Assembly: GCA_015501055.1 (NCBI GenBank)
Contig: JADNYV010000192.1
Location: forward strand, 1-64,000
DNA: 64,000 nucleotides
Reading direction: 5' to 3'
Source: Mucidula mucida
Taxonomy: Eukaryota; Basidiomycota; Agaricomycetes; Agaricales; Physalacriaceae
The notes beneath the pieces were generated by a model. The model had not been told where the DNA came from and searched no databases. It saw only the letters and a list, made by a program, of their open reading frames with translations. Below, piece by piece: positions 34,333-45,117 of the stretch (position 1 is its first letter; each line of letters starts with the position of its first letter). The position numbers and the translations under genes are program-made.

Positions 34333-34397
34333 ACTTAACCCACCTACTTAGGTCCCCATCCCTACCCAGGATGGGGACCTAACTAGGTCGGTTAAGT
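34333..34397. repeat. 65-bp near-perfect hairpin
   Basis: Two 29-nt arms (34333-34361 and 34369-34397) are reverse complements with two mismatches, around a 7-nt loop CTACCCA. The arms start ACTTAACC and contain AGGTCCCCATCC. It lies about 290 bases beyond the end of the first cargo gene of element B, where a transposon end is expected, so it may be the left terminus or subterminal palindrome of B. It could equally be an unrelated palindromic insertion. Confidence 0.6.
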
Positions 34398-34687
34398 GTT
34401 TATTTACCACTGGCTGACACGATAATTAAAGGGACTTATAGCCATCTGAGAGCACGGGTTCGGAGCCGATCCGCCCGCCTGACATCACTGCGTGATCGGA
34501 CCGGCATCTTAGGTCCCGCTCATCATCCCGCCGTTGCCGCAACTGTCTTCACCGCCGTCCCCCGTATCCCCGCCAAAAATAAATCCAAAAAATTGCGATA
34601 AATTGTACAAAAAAAATATGGGCGGCACAATGCCGCAATTGTCACGTAAATATGATAAGTCCATGCCCTATACTAACTCAACCCACC

Positions 34688-35283
34688 CTACTCGGAGTCA
34701 TTATTGGCGCTGTCGACGACCTTGGAGGATACCGCGCGGCGCTTTGTGACGCAACGCTTCTGCTGCACAGGCGCCTCATTGTCATCCTCACTGCCACTCT
34801 CTCCCGCTGCGGCGGCATCAGGCGCGGACCATTTGCGCTTTGTCGTCTGCCTGGGCATGGGGCGCGGGCACCACTCGACTTTGTGCTCCTCGTGCGCTCC
34901 TCCGTTGTTGTCGTTGTCCTCATTGCTGGCGTTGTGACCGACGGGATTGTTGTCATCCTCCTCCTCCTCAGTCTCATCGAACTTCTTTCCCTTCTTCTTC
35001 TGCTTCCTCCCTTTTGCCTTCTGCTCCTTCTCCTTCTGCTTCCCCTTCTCCTTGGTTGCTCTCTCTCTCTGCAACAACGATTGGTCCTCCTTGGACATCC
35101 AAACCCACCAACACTTATTGTTGAGTACCACGGCATAGACACAAATGAGCTGATTCTTGCGGAGCTCCGCAGGCCGCTTGAAAGGCGCCTCCTTCGGCCA
35201 ACCAACCAACTTCGCGCCATGTTCTGCGGCGATGGCATTGGGGTCCGAGAAGTTTATGCTGACCTTGACGTTAATGAGGGTCT
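34688..35283 (-). pseudogene. last exon of element B cargo gene N
   Basis: The minus strand reads LINVKVSINFSDPNAIAAEH, LVGWPKEAPFKRPAELRKNQ and NNKCWWVWMSKED. It then has a long Lys/Glu tail (KEKGKQKEKEQKAKGRKQKK), an acidic Asp/Asn tract and a basic end. Its 3' splice site (TTTCACAG) pairs with the 5' site at 45117, so this exon belongs to the gene at 45118-46637, now separated by element A. The C-terminal charge pattern suggests a nuclear or DNA-associated protein; I do not know the family. The Leu-rich open frame on the plus strand here is only the mirror of the charged tail. Confidence 0.6.
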
Positions 35284-35330
35284 CTGTGAAACGGTCAATG
35301 CAATCAGTGAGCAGACATTAACGGTAGCGC

Positions 35331-35786
35331 CACCCTATGCTGTACCTTTAATATAATACAGGACTCTAATCAGAGGGCATTGCATTACAATACCGGCTCT
35401 AATTTAGAGCGCTGTAGATGAGAGCCCGTATTATAATACAAGCGGGTCCGTATTATATTACGGGCCTCCTGCCAGATATAGCGGGTGGCAGGGCCCAGTG
35501 AACGGCACTGTGATGCCGTCTGGGCTCAGCAATGCCGGGCCTCGGGGATATCCAAGGAATCACGGATGCATCCAAATCTGGATGCACCCGCCGCCGCCGG
35601 CGGATTGAGCGCGCCCGCCACACATTCTGGCCAGTACACGCTTGATAAAAAGACTTGTGGCATATAGCAGTACTATACAACGTTGCCGCGGGCCATACAG
35701 TCACGGGATAATCCCCAGAATTGACGGGTACATCCATATCCGGATCCTGCCGCCCCCCGCCTGCGTATTGAGGGCGCCCGCCCCAT
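35331..35786 (+). repeat. left terminal inverted repeat of element A
   Basis: About 456 bp that reappears inverted at 44651-45107. It holds short palindromes (GTATTATAATAC, CTCTAAATTAGAG-like) in the outer 150 bp and GC-rich repeat units further in. The two arms differ by scattered substitutions and small indels, for instance an extra ACTGCCGTTC unit near 44940 on the right, so the element is not new. Confidence 0.85.
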
Positions 35787-35945
35787 ATCTCAATCAGCGC
35801 CGGCTTGAAATACACCTACCAGAAGTCAGCAATGCTCTACAACGCTGCCGCGAGTCATGCAAGTCATGGGGTATTCTTCAGATATCACAGTTACATCTAT
35901 ATCCATATCCGGATGCAGCCGCTCCCGCCCACCGTATATTTGAAC
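35540..35945 (+). repeat. three degenerate subterminal repeats of element A
   Basis: Units near 35540-35625, 35690-35785 and 35845-35940 share the order GCCG(C/G)G, a short variable part, CATCCATATCCGGAT-like, GCCGC, CGCC and ATTGAG..CGCCCGCC. The first two lie in the inverted repeat and recur at the right end; the third is present only on the left. Arrays like this often bind transposase. Not simple tandem copies: spacing and sequence have drifted. Confidence 0.6.
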
Positions 35946-36345
35946 TGTTCCAAGCCTCAGTTGCATCTGCAGACTCCTCAAAGGACCGACTCCCTCTCTG
36001 ATCCCACATCGAGACTTGGTGCAGGCATTCGGGCCTCTCTAGGCGATGCATTATGCACATGACTGATGACAACTCGGAGCCCTTCAATGGCGCGCACCGT
36101 CTGACGTCTCCGTATATGATTTCCGTTGCTCACCAACTTTTTTCAGTGAGATACTTGTCTCGAATGACATTTCTGCTATTGATCATACCGTCCAATGTAG
36201 TTCTGGCCTACTTCTACTCTCAGATCCGGCCAACTTCCTAATTGGGACGGGCGTGTTGCAAACCAGGGCGAGTGCGTGCTGACGCACCCGTGGACAGTGC
36301 AGAATTGACACAATTTTAGTCTTGCAAAACAGCTATACATTCTGT

Positions 36346-39300
36346 TTATTCCTCTTCTACATCTAAGTCACCGTTCTCATCACCTCCATCTTCTTCCTCT
36401 TTCGGATCAAGTTCAACTTCTACTACACGTGATACGGGAAGTCCGTCTAGCAGTTCTTGGCTGAGTGCCTGAATCCCCTGCCAATGACTCTCGAGGTCGT
36501 CCGCCACTCTATCCTGACGGCTTCCCTGTTCTGCTGCGAAAGCGAAAAGACCCTGTTAATATGAGGTGTCCAGTCCGTCAAGCTGCTCCTGTCCACGCAT
36601 CTGCCACACATCCTGATTCCACCGGCGATACGCAATGACACGACACATCTCTTCCAGAAGAAGTGCGACCTCCTCCTTGCACCACTCAATCTTGAGTGCT
36701 GTGCCAAATTGAAATTCAAAGATCATGATTCTCGTGAATCACTGGTTGGTCGTTGCGTGTAGCAACACTCAATGAGTCAACGGGCTTGGCGTAGCTGTAC
36801 CATATCCAGGATAGTTGGCGACGGCCCTCGCCCTGAGACACCACCGCATTTTCGCTTGAAGGGCAGTTGATCAGCTCATCAATCAAGCCTCGCTCAGCGA
36901 GAGCTCGCCTGTCGGCGACTTCTTTGGCTATCAGTAGCCGCTTGTTCATACCCCTGACATCACTAGCATTCAAGACACACAATTCCCGTTCCCAAGACCT
37001 ATGTTTGCAAAGTCGAAACAGCGCATTCCGCGCCCAGCGATAGCAAAGTTTATTGAGGTATACGCTGACTTGAACCTTGCGCTGTACACCCTCCGCACGA
37101 GTTGTAGGATTTTGGCCCGTGACATTTCGGACAGTGAAAAGATGGCCGGCAGAGCGTATACACAGCCCTTGGCGCAAGGATTTGAGTGCATCCCTGCACT
37201 CTGCTTCACAAAGCCGAGTCTCCGCATGCACCAAACCCGCAACACATGCACAAGGAAGTTCTCGATCGGCCGTACAAAGTTCTGATGGGAAAAACAGCTT
37301 CGTCTCCTCAGACAGCATGGAAGCGAGAGCGTCAAGGACCTTCCTCTAATCGTCAGTAAGGTATTCTTTGAATTTTGGCATGAACAATAGCTGGAGGCGA
37401 CAAAATTTCTTGAGATCACGGAGGATAACATTTCGCTGCCGCTCCATGTTGAGGTCCTGGTAAGTTGTTCTAGATCTGCGGACCTTGATCTCCCAGGCAA
37501 GACCGCGTCTACATAGAATATTGTCATATGTCCCGAATAACATCTGATTTGAAACTTGAAACACTTACTGTTTCTCTTCGATCTTTAGCCCGAGAGCAAG
37601 AAATAAACTCATACTTGATTCATGTGAGACGGAGCCGCTCTGTAGGTTCATTTGCTCCTCCTGAGCCAGCTGAAGTTGAATATCCTTCATCGTCTCCTTA
37701 TTCTGTAGGCGGGGCTCGTACGGGCAGGGTTGCGAGTGATCTCGGTCCCAGATTAATACTTCACGCTCCCAGTTCTTGACATCTTCGTCACCACAGTAAG
37801 TCACCATGCCCGCGTGGAAATCATTGAACTCCTTAGCGTGTGTACGTGCTTCTCGAATTGCTTTCGCAAGGCAAGTAAGAAGGACACAACCTATCCCAAT
37901 GTGTGAACAGATGTATGATAATATATCTTGAGACATACCGAACACCTTAACAACGCGATAGTTGTGTGCACTGAATATGTCATCAAGGGTATCCTTACGG
38001 GCCCCTGGACCCATCATCTTCATCTGGGCTGCAGCTCAATTACTCTGCGCCCAGTTCTCCTTAATGGTTTCACCATGTGTTCTTCCAGCCCCAACGAGAA
38101 AGTTGAACAAAAAAAGAGCATGACATTGCACCTTCTGTAAGCTCAATATCTATCGGACATGCATCGGCAAAAACTACATACACAATGTGCCCACAAATGG
38201 AATTTAGGCACACAAAATCGGACTCGGTTGGGATCAAAATTGAGACACCACTGTAAGGGCAGCTGCATGAGACGATCAGGAAAATGAACGCCCCAAATGC
38301 AAACAATATCGTAAGACAGTACCAAGTCTAGGCGCAAATTGTCGCCCGCCATTGATATTGCCACGAGAGGCTCAACATTGCAGAAGCTGAGATCACGATC
38401 AGCTTGGGTACGGCGACATAGAGATTGAACATACCGTTCTCCGCGCTGGAGGTCACCCATGCCATTTGGTTGCCAAACACCATGGCGCGAGCAAGTGACG
38501 CCGGCGACTCCAGTTGTCCGGAGACCCTTGGCATCCTTCAAATTTGCCAAGAGAGTTGCCTAACTTGAAATCAGATGCGAACGAATATATTATTCTGGAA
38601 ATGTATACCTTGAACCCTGAGCAACTAATCATATCCTCCTGACTAACAAATGTGCGAATGTGCACATTGTATGGCGCTTGCTCGATGAAATAGGCCCATC
38701 CATCACCAAGAGGGGGGTCTCGTTCTGTTGTGGATACAACAGCGTTACACAGGCGGAAATTTGCATCGATAGCCAGGAACAAGATATAGATGAACCTAGG
38801 CACATATATCAGAGCATGTTCAACTTTGGTGTGCGCTGACGTACTTTCTCTCTGCAAATATAGATTCCCAATTAGGCGGGAGATTTCTATTTGGATGTGG
38901 ACATGCAGGGCATGCGACCACAAGCTCACCTGGAGCAGTACCTGAAACACCAGTCAATGCGTGTCCACGGCCCGCGCGCTTGAGTAATTTGAGGTGCCGC
39001 CACTGCCGGATGCTACGAAGGAGGACTTTGTAGCGCTGAGGCGGCGGGGTTGAGGTACAATGTTTGGTCATTGTCTCCAGAGCCTTCCAAAGGTCCCATG
39101 CCGGTAGTTTACCAAGACAGTTCAAATTATGAAAGAGACGAAGGAGACCAAGCTTAAAGCAGTGCGGGGCTCCCGAGGAGTTGATGGATACCATGAACCT
39201 CAAAGGAGTTGGATGTAATTCGGCGCAGCAGCCAAGCAACCACAGAAATAGAGTGAAATAGAGTGGATTCCATTGGTGTGTAGTACCATAAAAGATTTCG

Positions 39301-40068
39301 TCGTCATCACTGGCAGTAAGCAGTGTTCCCCGTCGTGATGGCCCAATTGGACAAATGCGCCAAGTTCCTTCAACAAGCTTGGCTTGAAAAAGGTCCCATT
39401 CCATCTCTAGATGAGGCGCTCATCATTCTGAACAATGAATCAATAAAAGGACATACCTCGATCCAATGCAGGGGCAGCTTGACATGCATGGTGACACAGC
39501 AATCCGAACACATCAGACCAACTGCATGACACGCATTCTCGCAGCAGCAATACACCGCCGGATTGGACACCTCGTCAGTCAAGCAATGAGAGCAGATCTC
39601 TCCGCTATCGCCACACCTATCCAACCGGAGTAGTTCCTTCAAGTATGACTCTCAATAAGTGTGCCACGTTGACATTGTGTCGTCCTATAGTTAAAATGAG
39701 ATGTGAGTAAACGTGAGTCTAATTATTCATTAATCACTTACACTGTTTTGGTATTGCAACTTGACACGGATGACAACTCCATGATCGCCCGGAGTCGCGT
39801 CGCGTTCAGATTGTGACTCAACATTCTCCCCGAGCAGATAAGAAAAGCCGTTCACGGAGTCAGCAAGGGCGGCAGCATGCAGATCCTCCTGCTCTTCAAA
39901 CGGAGGCGGCTCTAGTAGGTGTGCGAGGTCCTCAAGACGTCGCTCTTTCCAGTTTGCGCGATGGCCATCAGTAGATACGTCTAACGTGAGAGCGGCGGGA
40001 GAGCGAGTGTCGACACGCTGAGACGCAACGAACGTAGCAACCTTTCCTTTTTTACCGCGGGGAAGCAT
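36346..40068 (-). pseudogene. KDZ transposase of element A, inactivated
   Basis: Starts MLPRGKKGKVATFVASQR and runs through about ten exons. Family landmarks in order: DDTMSTW and SYLKELLRLD; the cysteine cluster CSHC..VYCC..C....C.C (CxC2-like); ERWNGTFFKPSLL and VLHTNGIHSI; CPACPHPNRNLPPNWE; FLAIDANFRL; DGWAYFIEQAPY; CSGFK; CSRHGVWQPNGMGDLQRGER; SYDIVCIWG; VPKFHLWAHC; MGPGARKDTLDD; ALKIEWCKEE. In the family frame there are stops at 39652-39654, 39200-39202 and 38036-38038 (TGA), 37346-37348 (TAG) and 36556-36558 (TAA), plus a one-base shift near 39165. At least the three TGA codons fit CGA (Arg) to TGA. The enzyme would be an RNase H-fold DDE transposase; this copy cannot make it. Confidence 0.85.
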
Positions 40069-41254
40069 GCAATAGAAGCCGTGGAGAGGAGTGTCTGGAA
40101 CTTAGATGTTGTCAATAGCATATATACTGCTAACACTTAAACCACAGAATTCGAACTCGGTACTGGTACCCAAGACGACGAATGGGGAATTTTAATACCA
40201 CATGCATTCTACACGCCAAGAGATGAATGTGATGCAGTTCACGGCAGAGAGCGTAAGAAAGTGCATGATCGAGGTGTGGATGATGCGAGATTAATCAGAT
40301 AATCAAGTTCATCTCTACCTCGAACCGTCATCATCCCCTCTTCGACTCATGGATGCCGCCTCATCCTCGGATTCAGATCATATTGTCCACGCTCGTCCTC
40401 CTCTGAGCTCGCCCAATTGCATTGTTTGCCTCCCACACTGGACCCGTAATGTCGGCAACAAATCTCGCGAAGAACACAAGGAGTTCTTTTTGGTACAACA
40501 AGGTTCAATGGTGGGAGTTTTTTCAACCTGGTGAGTCCCGATTAATTCTGTTCTTCGAAACATCTAATCAGAAAGCAGCAAACTTGCTGAGCGCCTTGTC
40601 AGCGGTTGACATGGCGGGGCTTACAATCTCCACACGTCCTGGGAGCAATGCGTCCAACAATGGCAGCAGCTTTGCAGCCAAGGAGAACTCGGCTCTCACA
40701 ACTGTCCCCACGCGATTCCGGACTCAACACCTATCATTCAACGCCAGAAGAAGCCCTTCCCAAAAGATATCCAACTCAAATATGTCTTGTTGCCAGCAGC
40801 AGCGTACTACGGCCCCAACAACACCACTCCTGCGCAATCTGACTATCCTGATTCAAGTATGCGATATGGTTTATACGTGGAAGGGTGCCGCGCTGTAAAC
40901 ATCTATGCTGATCTGTGTGTTTGCCTCTTTATCTCTTCGATCACTGTCTCATCATGTACTTAGGGCTGAGGCAGAGCAGGCACTATCAAATTCACTTGCG
41001 CGGGGAAATTCAGCACATTTGCGTGTAGCTCCTACATCAATAGAGGTTCTACCTCCACATCTACAGTAATTACAACATGCTACAGCTAATACACTCTCTT
41101 TGCCCTCCTCCCTGCTGAGCACCCCATCCCGGTCTGAACACTCCACGTGGCTGCCGTTTTGTCTGTCCTGCAACCCTGTATTGCCATTTTTGTCGCATTC
41201 CCGCTCCTCTATTTTTGTGATTATTGTCTTTACCGCGCCTAAAACATCCGACCA
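40069..41254 (+). other. intergenic region inside element A with possible gene remnant
   Basis: Between the divergent transposase and cargo gene. From 40349 the plus strand can be read MDAASSSDSDHIVH...NCIVCLPHW, then QWWEFFQPGESR and, in another frame, KYVLLPAAAYYGPNN to about 40900. The pieces need several frame changes, so if this was a gene it is badly broken. I do not recognise it. The rest should hold the two promoters. Confidence 0.35.
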
Positions 41255-43947
41255 TGCCACAACCGAAAGCCAATCCCGACAAACGTGGCCGCAAACCATG
41301 GATTTTTGGAAGCAAGATTCCTTTTTTTGCAGCTGCCAAGGACGAGTGGGTTGAGTCTAGCAAAGCCAAAACCAACGTGCAGTGGTCCTGTCTAATGGCC
41401 ATTCGCTACTACGTTGCATACAGTGATTTAGACCTGAAGGTGCGTCTATACTGTCTCACGACAATGTCATGCTAACAGTCATTAAGAAGGACCTCGAGAC
41501 GACACCGCCTATGCCCACGGACAGTGAAGTCACAAAATGGGAGGAGGATTTCCGTCAAGAGATTGCCGCCCTCTCTTTGGCGGAGGCGCAAAGCCGTGAA
41601 GAGGTGCTGGGGCAGTTAGCGAAGGCACGTAACTAATTGTTTTTCTTGAAATATCCCTTACACACATTGCAGAAAATCCTCGGCTGGTACCAACATACAT
41701 ACAGAACTTCCAAGGACAAACAAGACGAAGTCCTCCTCCAGACGATGATTGCCAACCTGGATGGGACCAAGGACAAGCCTCGACGCACCCAGCTCATCTA
41801 GATGTACACAAACATCAACTGGGAGAATGGCCTGCGACTTGCCGTCAAGAAGGAATACAACACGGTTGTGGCAGCCGCCGACGATGCCTACGTGGAAACT
41901 CCGAAGGCCAACCCCAACGCTACTCGCCCCAATGTTGAGCCATATTTGTCCATTCAGCGTCGTGTCGTCAATGACAAGTGGAGCGAGGAGCCGGAGACCG
42001 TACGCGATGACATGAAGCGTTTGGTTGACGAGAAATGGGCCCAGGATAAGGCCAACTATGAAACTACGAAGGTGGAAGCCCTCACGCCCGCGAGATATCA
42101 GAAGTAAGTTGTTAATCAATATATTGTTCGGGTACTGATTGTTTTCAGCGCTCTCAAGAAAGGTGCTGTGTACTTGCAGCGTGTGGCAGATACCGTCGCC
42201 ACACACATGGGCATGGTCTGCTCCATCATCTTGTGTGGTCCCATTGCCGAGCGCGAAGGTCGCATTGAGTGTCGAGGGTATGGTTTCATTTATCTTATAT
42301 CCTGGCGTTTTGCTCATTTCTACTTAGAATTCATTCTGGACAAACCTTTGCTTCTGGTGTCAAGTGGAACGACTTCGATCCCGCTGGATACCAAAAGGTC
42401 GAAGATATCATGGTTAGATTTGGGACCAAATGTTTCAGTAAGTGTACATTTCACTATCTTGGCAAGCAACTAAGTGCATCGTTCTAGCGGAGGCTGAGAT
42501 TGCAAGTCGCGCAATGGGGTCGCCCACGGACACCGAGAGCGCAGAGTCCAAAGCGGAGATGCCCCCGAACATTGTACCAAGCTCTGGTACGACGACCGAC
42601 ACACCCAACAAAGGGTCACCGACCCCGACGTCCACAACCAATGCTCCCACCAACACCGCTCGTACTTCCACATCCACTCCGGCATCGGTCCCGTCTAACC
42701 CTTTGGCCTCGAGGCAATCACTTAACGAGGAGTTCAAGGTGTTGCTTGATCTCCTCCCGGACAATGGGCGTCGTCGTTGTCTGGCAGAGCTCAACGCAAT
42801 GCCGGACATATCATTTGACCGCGAGATGAATATCGCGTATGCGCATGCCCGACTCCTCAACATCATGCCCGGCTCTCCTCTGAACAACCAGTCCGTCCTG
42901 CAAAGATATCTGCCAAAGACATGTCGGCGGTCAAAAAATCCGTGGACCGAGGCCTTCTTTGGGAAGCAGATGAGTAATAAGTCCGACGAGGAGTCAGGCA
43001 AGGAATTGGACGAGGAGTCCACTAACAATGAAGACACGGCCAATTCTGCCGACGCTCCCGCCACCACTCCTGCTCCCGCCGCCGCTCCTTCCGCCGCCGC
43101 TCCCGCCCCCGCTTCCGCAGTCACTCCTACCACCATTCTCACCCCTTCCAATGCTGATGCTACTGATACACCCCCCGCCACTACCGAATCTGCCCCCGGT
43201 TCTCCTGTCATTGATTCCCATGATGACCACATTGCCCCTCTTGCAGAAATGCATGTCGACGAGGAGCTTCAGGATGATGTTGCTGCACTCGATTGGGATA
43301 GCGTGGATGAGTCCGCCTTCTGGCCTGAACTCAAGGAGGCATTCAAAGCGTTTCAACGCGGATCCACATGGGGAACAGTCTGGATCAGCTTAATCAACTC
43401 ATTCTTGGTTTTTAAGGAGATGGCTGGATTTCTTGACGACAGCAAGATCAAGTTACCCACCGACAATTGCCCATCAGTCATTGCAGACTTCATGCGCCAG
43501 CGCCATAATTGGTCAAAGAAGTGGCCCGTTGGTGATCTTGATGTCTTTGCTCCGTCGTTCTGGAAGTGGTGGCGCTCTCTACAGCCTGATACCCGCATTC
43601 ACGAGGATCGACTCATCAAGCCTGATTTTGTCGACTGGGACGGTCTTCAAGACAAATCGGGCCGGAACGGGATGAGCCTGGTGATTGGTGCTTTATTGTG
43701 GTGGGGGGAGGCTGTGTCGGACCTTACGGATGAGGCAGGCTTGGCGCGGCGTGAGGACTGGGTTCTCGCTGTCACGGATGTGATGTGGGCTTTGGATAAC
43801 ATGATCCGCCACACCACATTCAGGAAAGTTTCGTGTTCGGCAAAGCGCACTGCAGCTGAGGCCAATATGGACAAGGAGAATGCTCCATTATCCAAGGCAA
43901 GTTCTTTACTAAGTGTCATCAAACCTAATGCTGACAACGGCTCATAG
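41255..43947 (+). pseudogene. element A cargo gene K, uncharacterised mushroom family
   Basis: Starts MPQPKANPDKRGRKPWIFG. Exons then read NVQWSCLMAIRYYVAY, KDLETTPPMPTDSE, KILGWYQHTYRTSKDKQDE, NINWENGLRLAVKKEYNTVV, ALTPARYQ, AVYLQRVADTVATHMGMVCS, KWNDFDPAGYQKVEDIMVRF, and a 3' exon of roughly 490 codons rich in Pro, Thr, Ser and Ala (PPLPQ-like tract near 43040-43130), ending in helical segments (FWPELKEAFKAFQ, WPVGDLDVFAPSFWKWW). It resembles a widespread Agaricomycete family often beside KDZ transposases, of unknown function. An in-frame TAG at 41799-41801 follows RTQLI, probably from CAG. One junction (about 41622) uses GC-AG or lacks a standard donor. Confidence 0.6.
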
Positions 43948-44650
43948 CGATTGAGGAGCAAGTGCACATAGATAGATTTTACTTCATCCGCGTGCATCCA
44001 GCGCATTCTTTATACTATAGACTATATATGCATATGTTTAATGATCTTTACATGTTCTCAACTCAGACTCAAAACGCTGTGTTCATCGGGAACATAGTTC
44101 CCGCCCTATCCGCCCGTCATTGTGCGCGCTCACCCAATTTAGATGCCCTGGCCTGATTAGGAAGTTAATTGGACTCAAACACACAAGTCCGCCAAAAAAC
44201 ACTGCCATTCATGTCTGGGCACAGTCAGTAGATTTCTCTATACAGGAAATTGTTATTGACGACACCTGAGTTGCTGAAAAATAGTTGGCAAACGGGTATA
44301 CTTGTCTATCGCTAATATAGAGTTCAGAGGGTGGGTGGAATCAAACTCGCGCGCGGCAAGTTCCCTATCACGTGAGTCGTGTTCGGATTTTGCTCTCAAG
44401 TCCATAGACTCAGAGGCGCGCGGACGCGTCCCCTCAGGCAAGTGGCTACACATTCCGTTGAACATGACCAGCTAGTGATGTTAAGCAGGGTACGAGAGCT
44501 GCTATAACTGGTTGGCCGGGCCAGTGTCCAGATTGGGATAGGAAGCGGGGCAGTGCGCATGATTGCAAAGCTGCCTGCAGGTATGAAAGGGATGTATTCA
44601 ACAGTAGATAATGGAATGATAATGTGTGAGAATAGATTTGAGTGCCGAGT
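43948..44650. other. spacer before the right inverted repeat of element A
   Basis: No gene recognised. AT-rich at 44000-44080, otherwise unremarkable; the third subterminal repeat of the left end has no counterpart here. Confidence 0.4.
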
Positions 44651-45107
44651 ATGGGGCGGGCACGCTCAATACGCGGGCGGGGGGCGGCAGGATCCGGATA
44701 TGGATGTACCCGTTGATTCTGGGGATTACCCCGTGACTGTATGGCCCGCGGCAACGTTGTATAGTACTGCTATATGCCACAAGTCTTTTTATCAAGCATG
44801 TACTGGCCAGAATGTGTGGCGGGCGCGCTCAATCCGCCGGCGGGGGCGGGTGCATCCGGATTTGGATGCATCCATGATTCCTTGGATATCCCCAAGGCCC
44901 GGCATTGCTGAGCCCAGACGGCATCATGGTGCCGTTCACTGCCGTTCACTGGGCCCTGCCACCCGCTATATCTGGCAGGAGGCCCATATTATAATACGGA
45001 CCAGCTTGTATTATAATACGGGCTCTCATCTACAGCGCTCTAAATTAGAGCCGGTATTGTAATGCAATGCCCTCTGATTAGAGTATATTAAAGGTACAGC
45101 ATAGGGT
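44651..45107 (-). repeat. right terminal inverted repeat of element A
   Basis: Reverse complement of 35331-35786 with minor differences; ends ...GGTACAGCATAGGGT followed by the target duplication GGTAGCGC at 45108-45115. Confidence 0.85.
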
Positions 45108-45117
45108 GGTAGCGCAC

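Larger units (their letters stand above)
35331..45107 (-). mobile_element. inner KDZ transposon (element A)
   Basis: 9777 bp between the 8 bp duplication GGTAGCGC (35323-35330 and 45108-45115). The ends are long inverted repeats starting (C)ACCCTATGCTGTACCTT. It contains a decayed KDZ transposase on the minus strand and one divergent cargo gene on the plus strand, but no TET/JBP gene. An 8 bp duplication is what Zisupton-type elements are known to make. The insertion lies in an intron of cargo gene N of element B. Both genes of A carry stop codons, so it cannot mobilise itself now. Confidence 0.85.

Noticed and set aside
34652..35356. 234-codon Leu-rich open frame on the plus strand that looks like a membrane protein
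   Set aside because: It mirrors the Lys/Glu and Asp-rich tail of cargo gene N on the other strand; the spliced, charged minus-strand frame is the coherent one.
43028..43393. Pro/Leu-rich frame on the plus strand and Gly-rich frame on the minus strand
   Set aside because: Shadows of the Pro/Ala/Thr-rich exon of cargo gene K in other frames.
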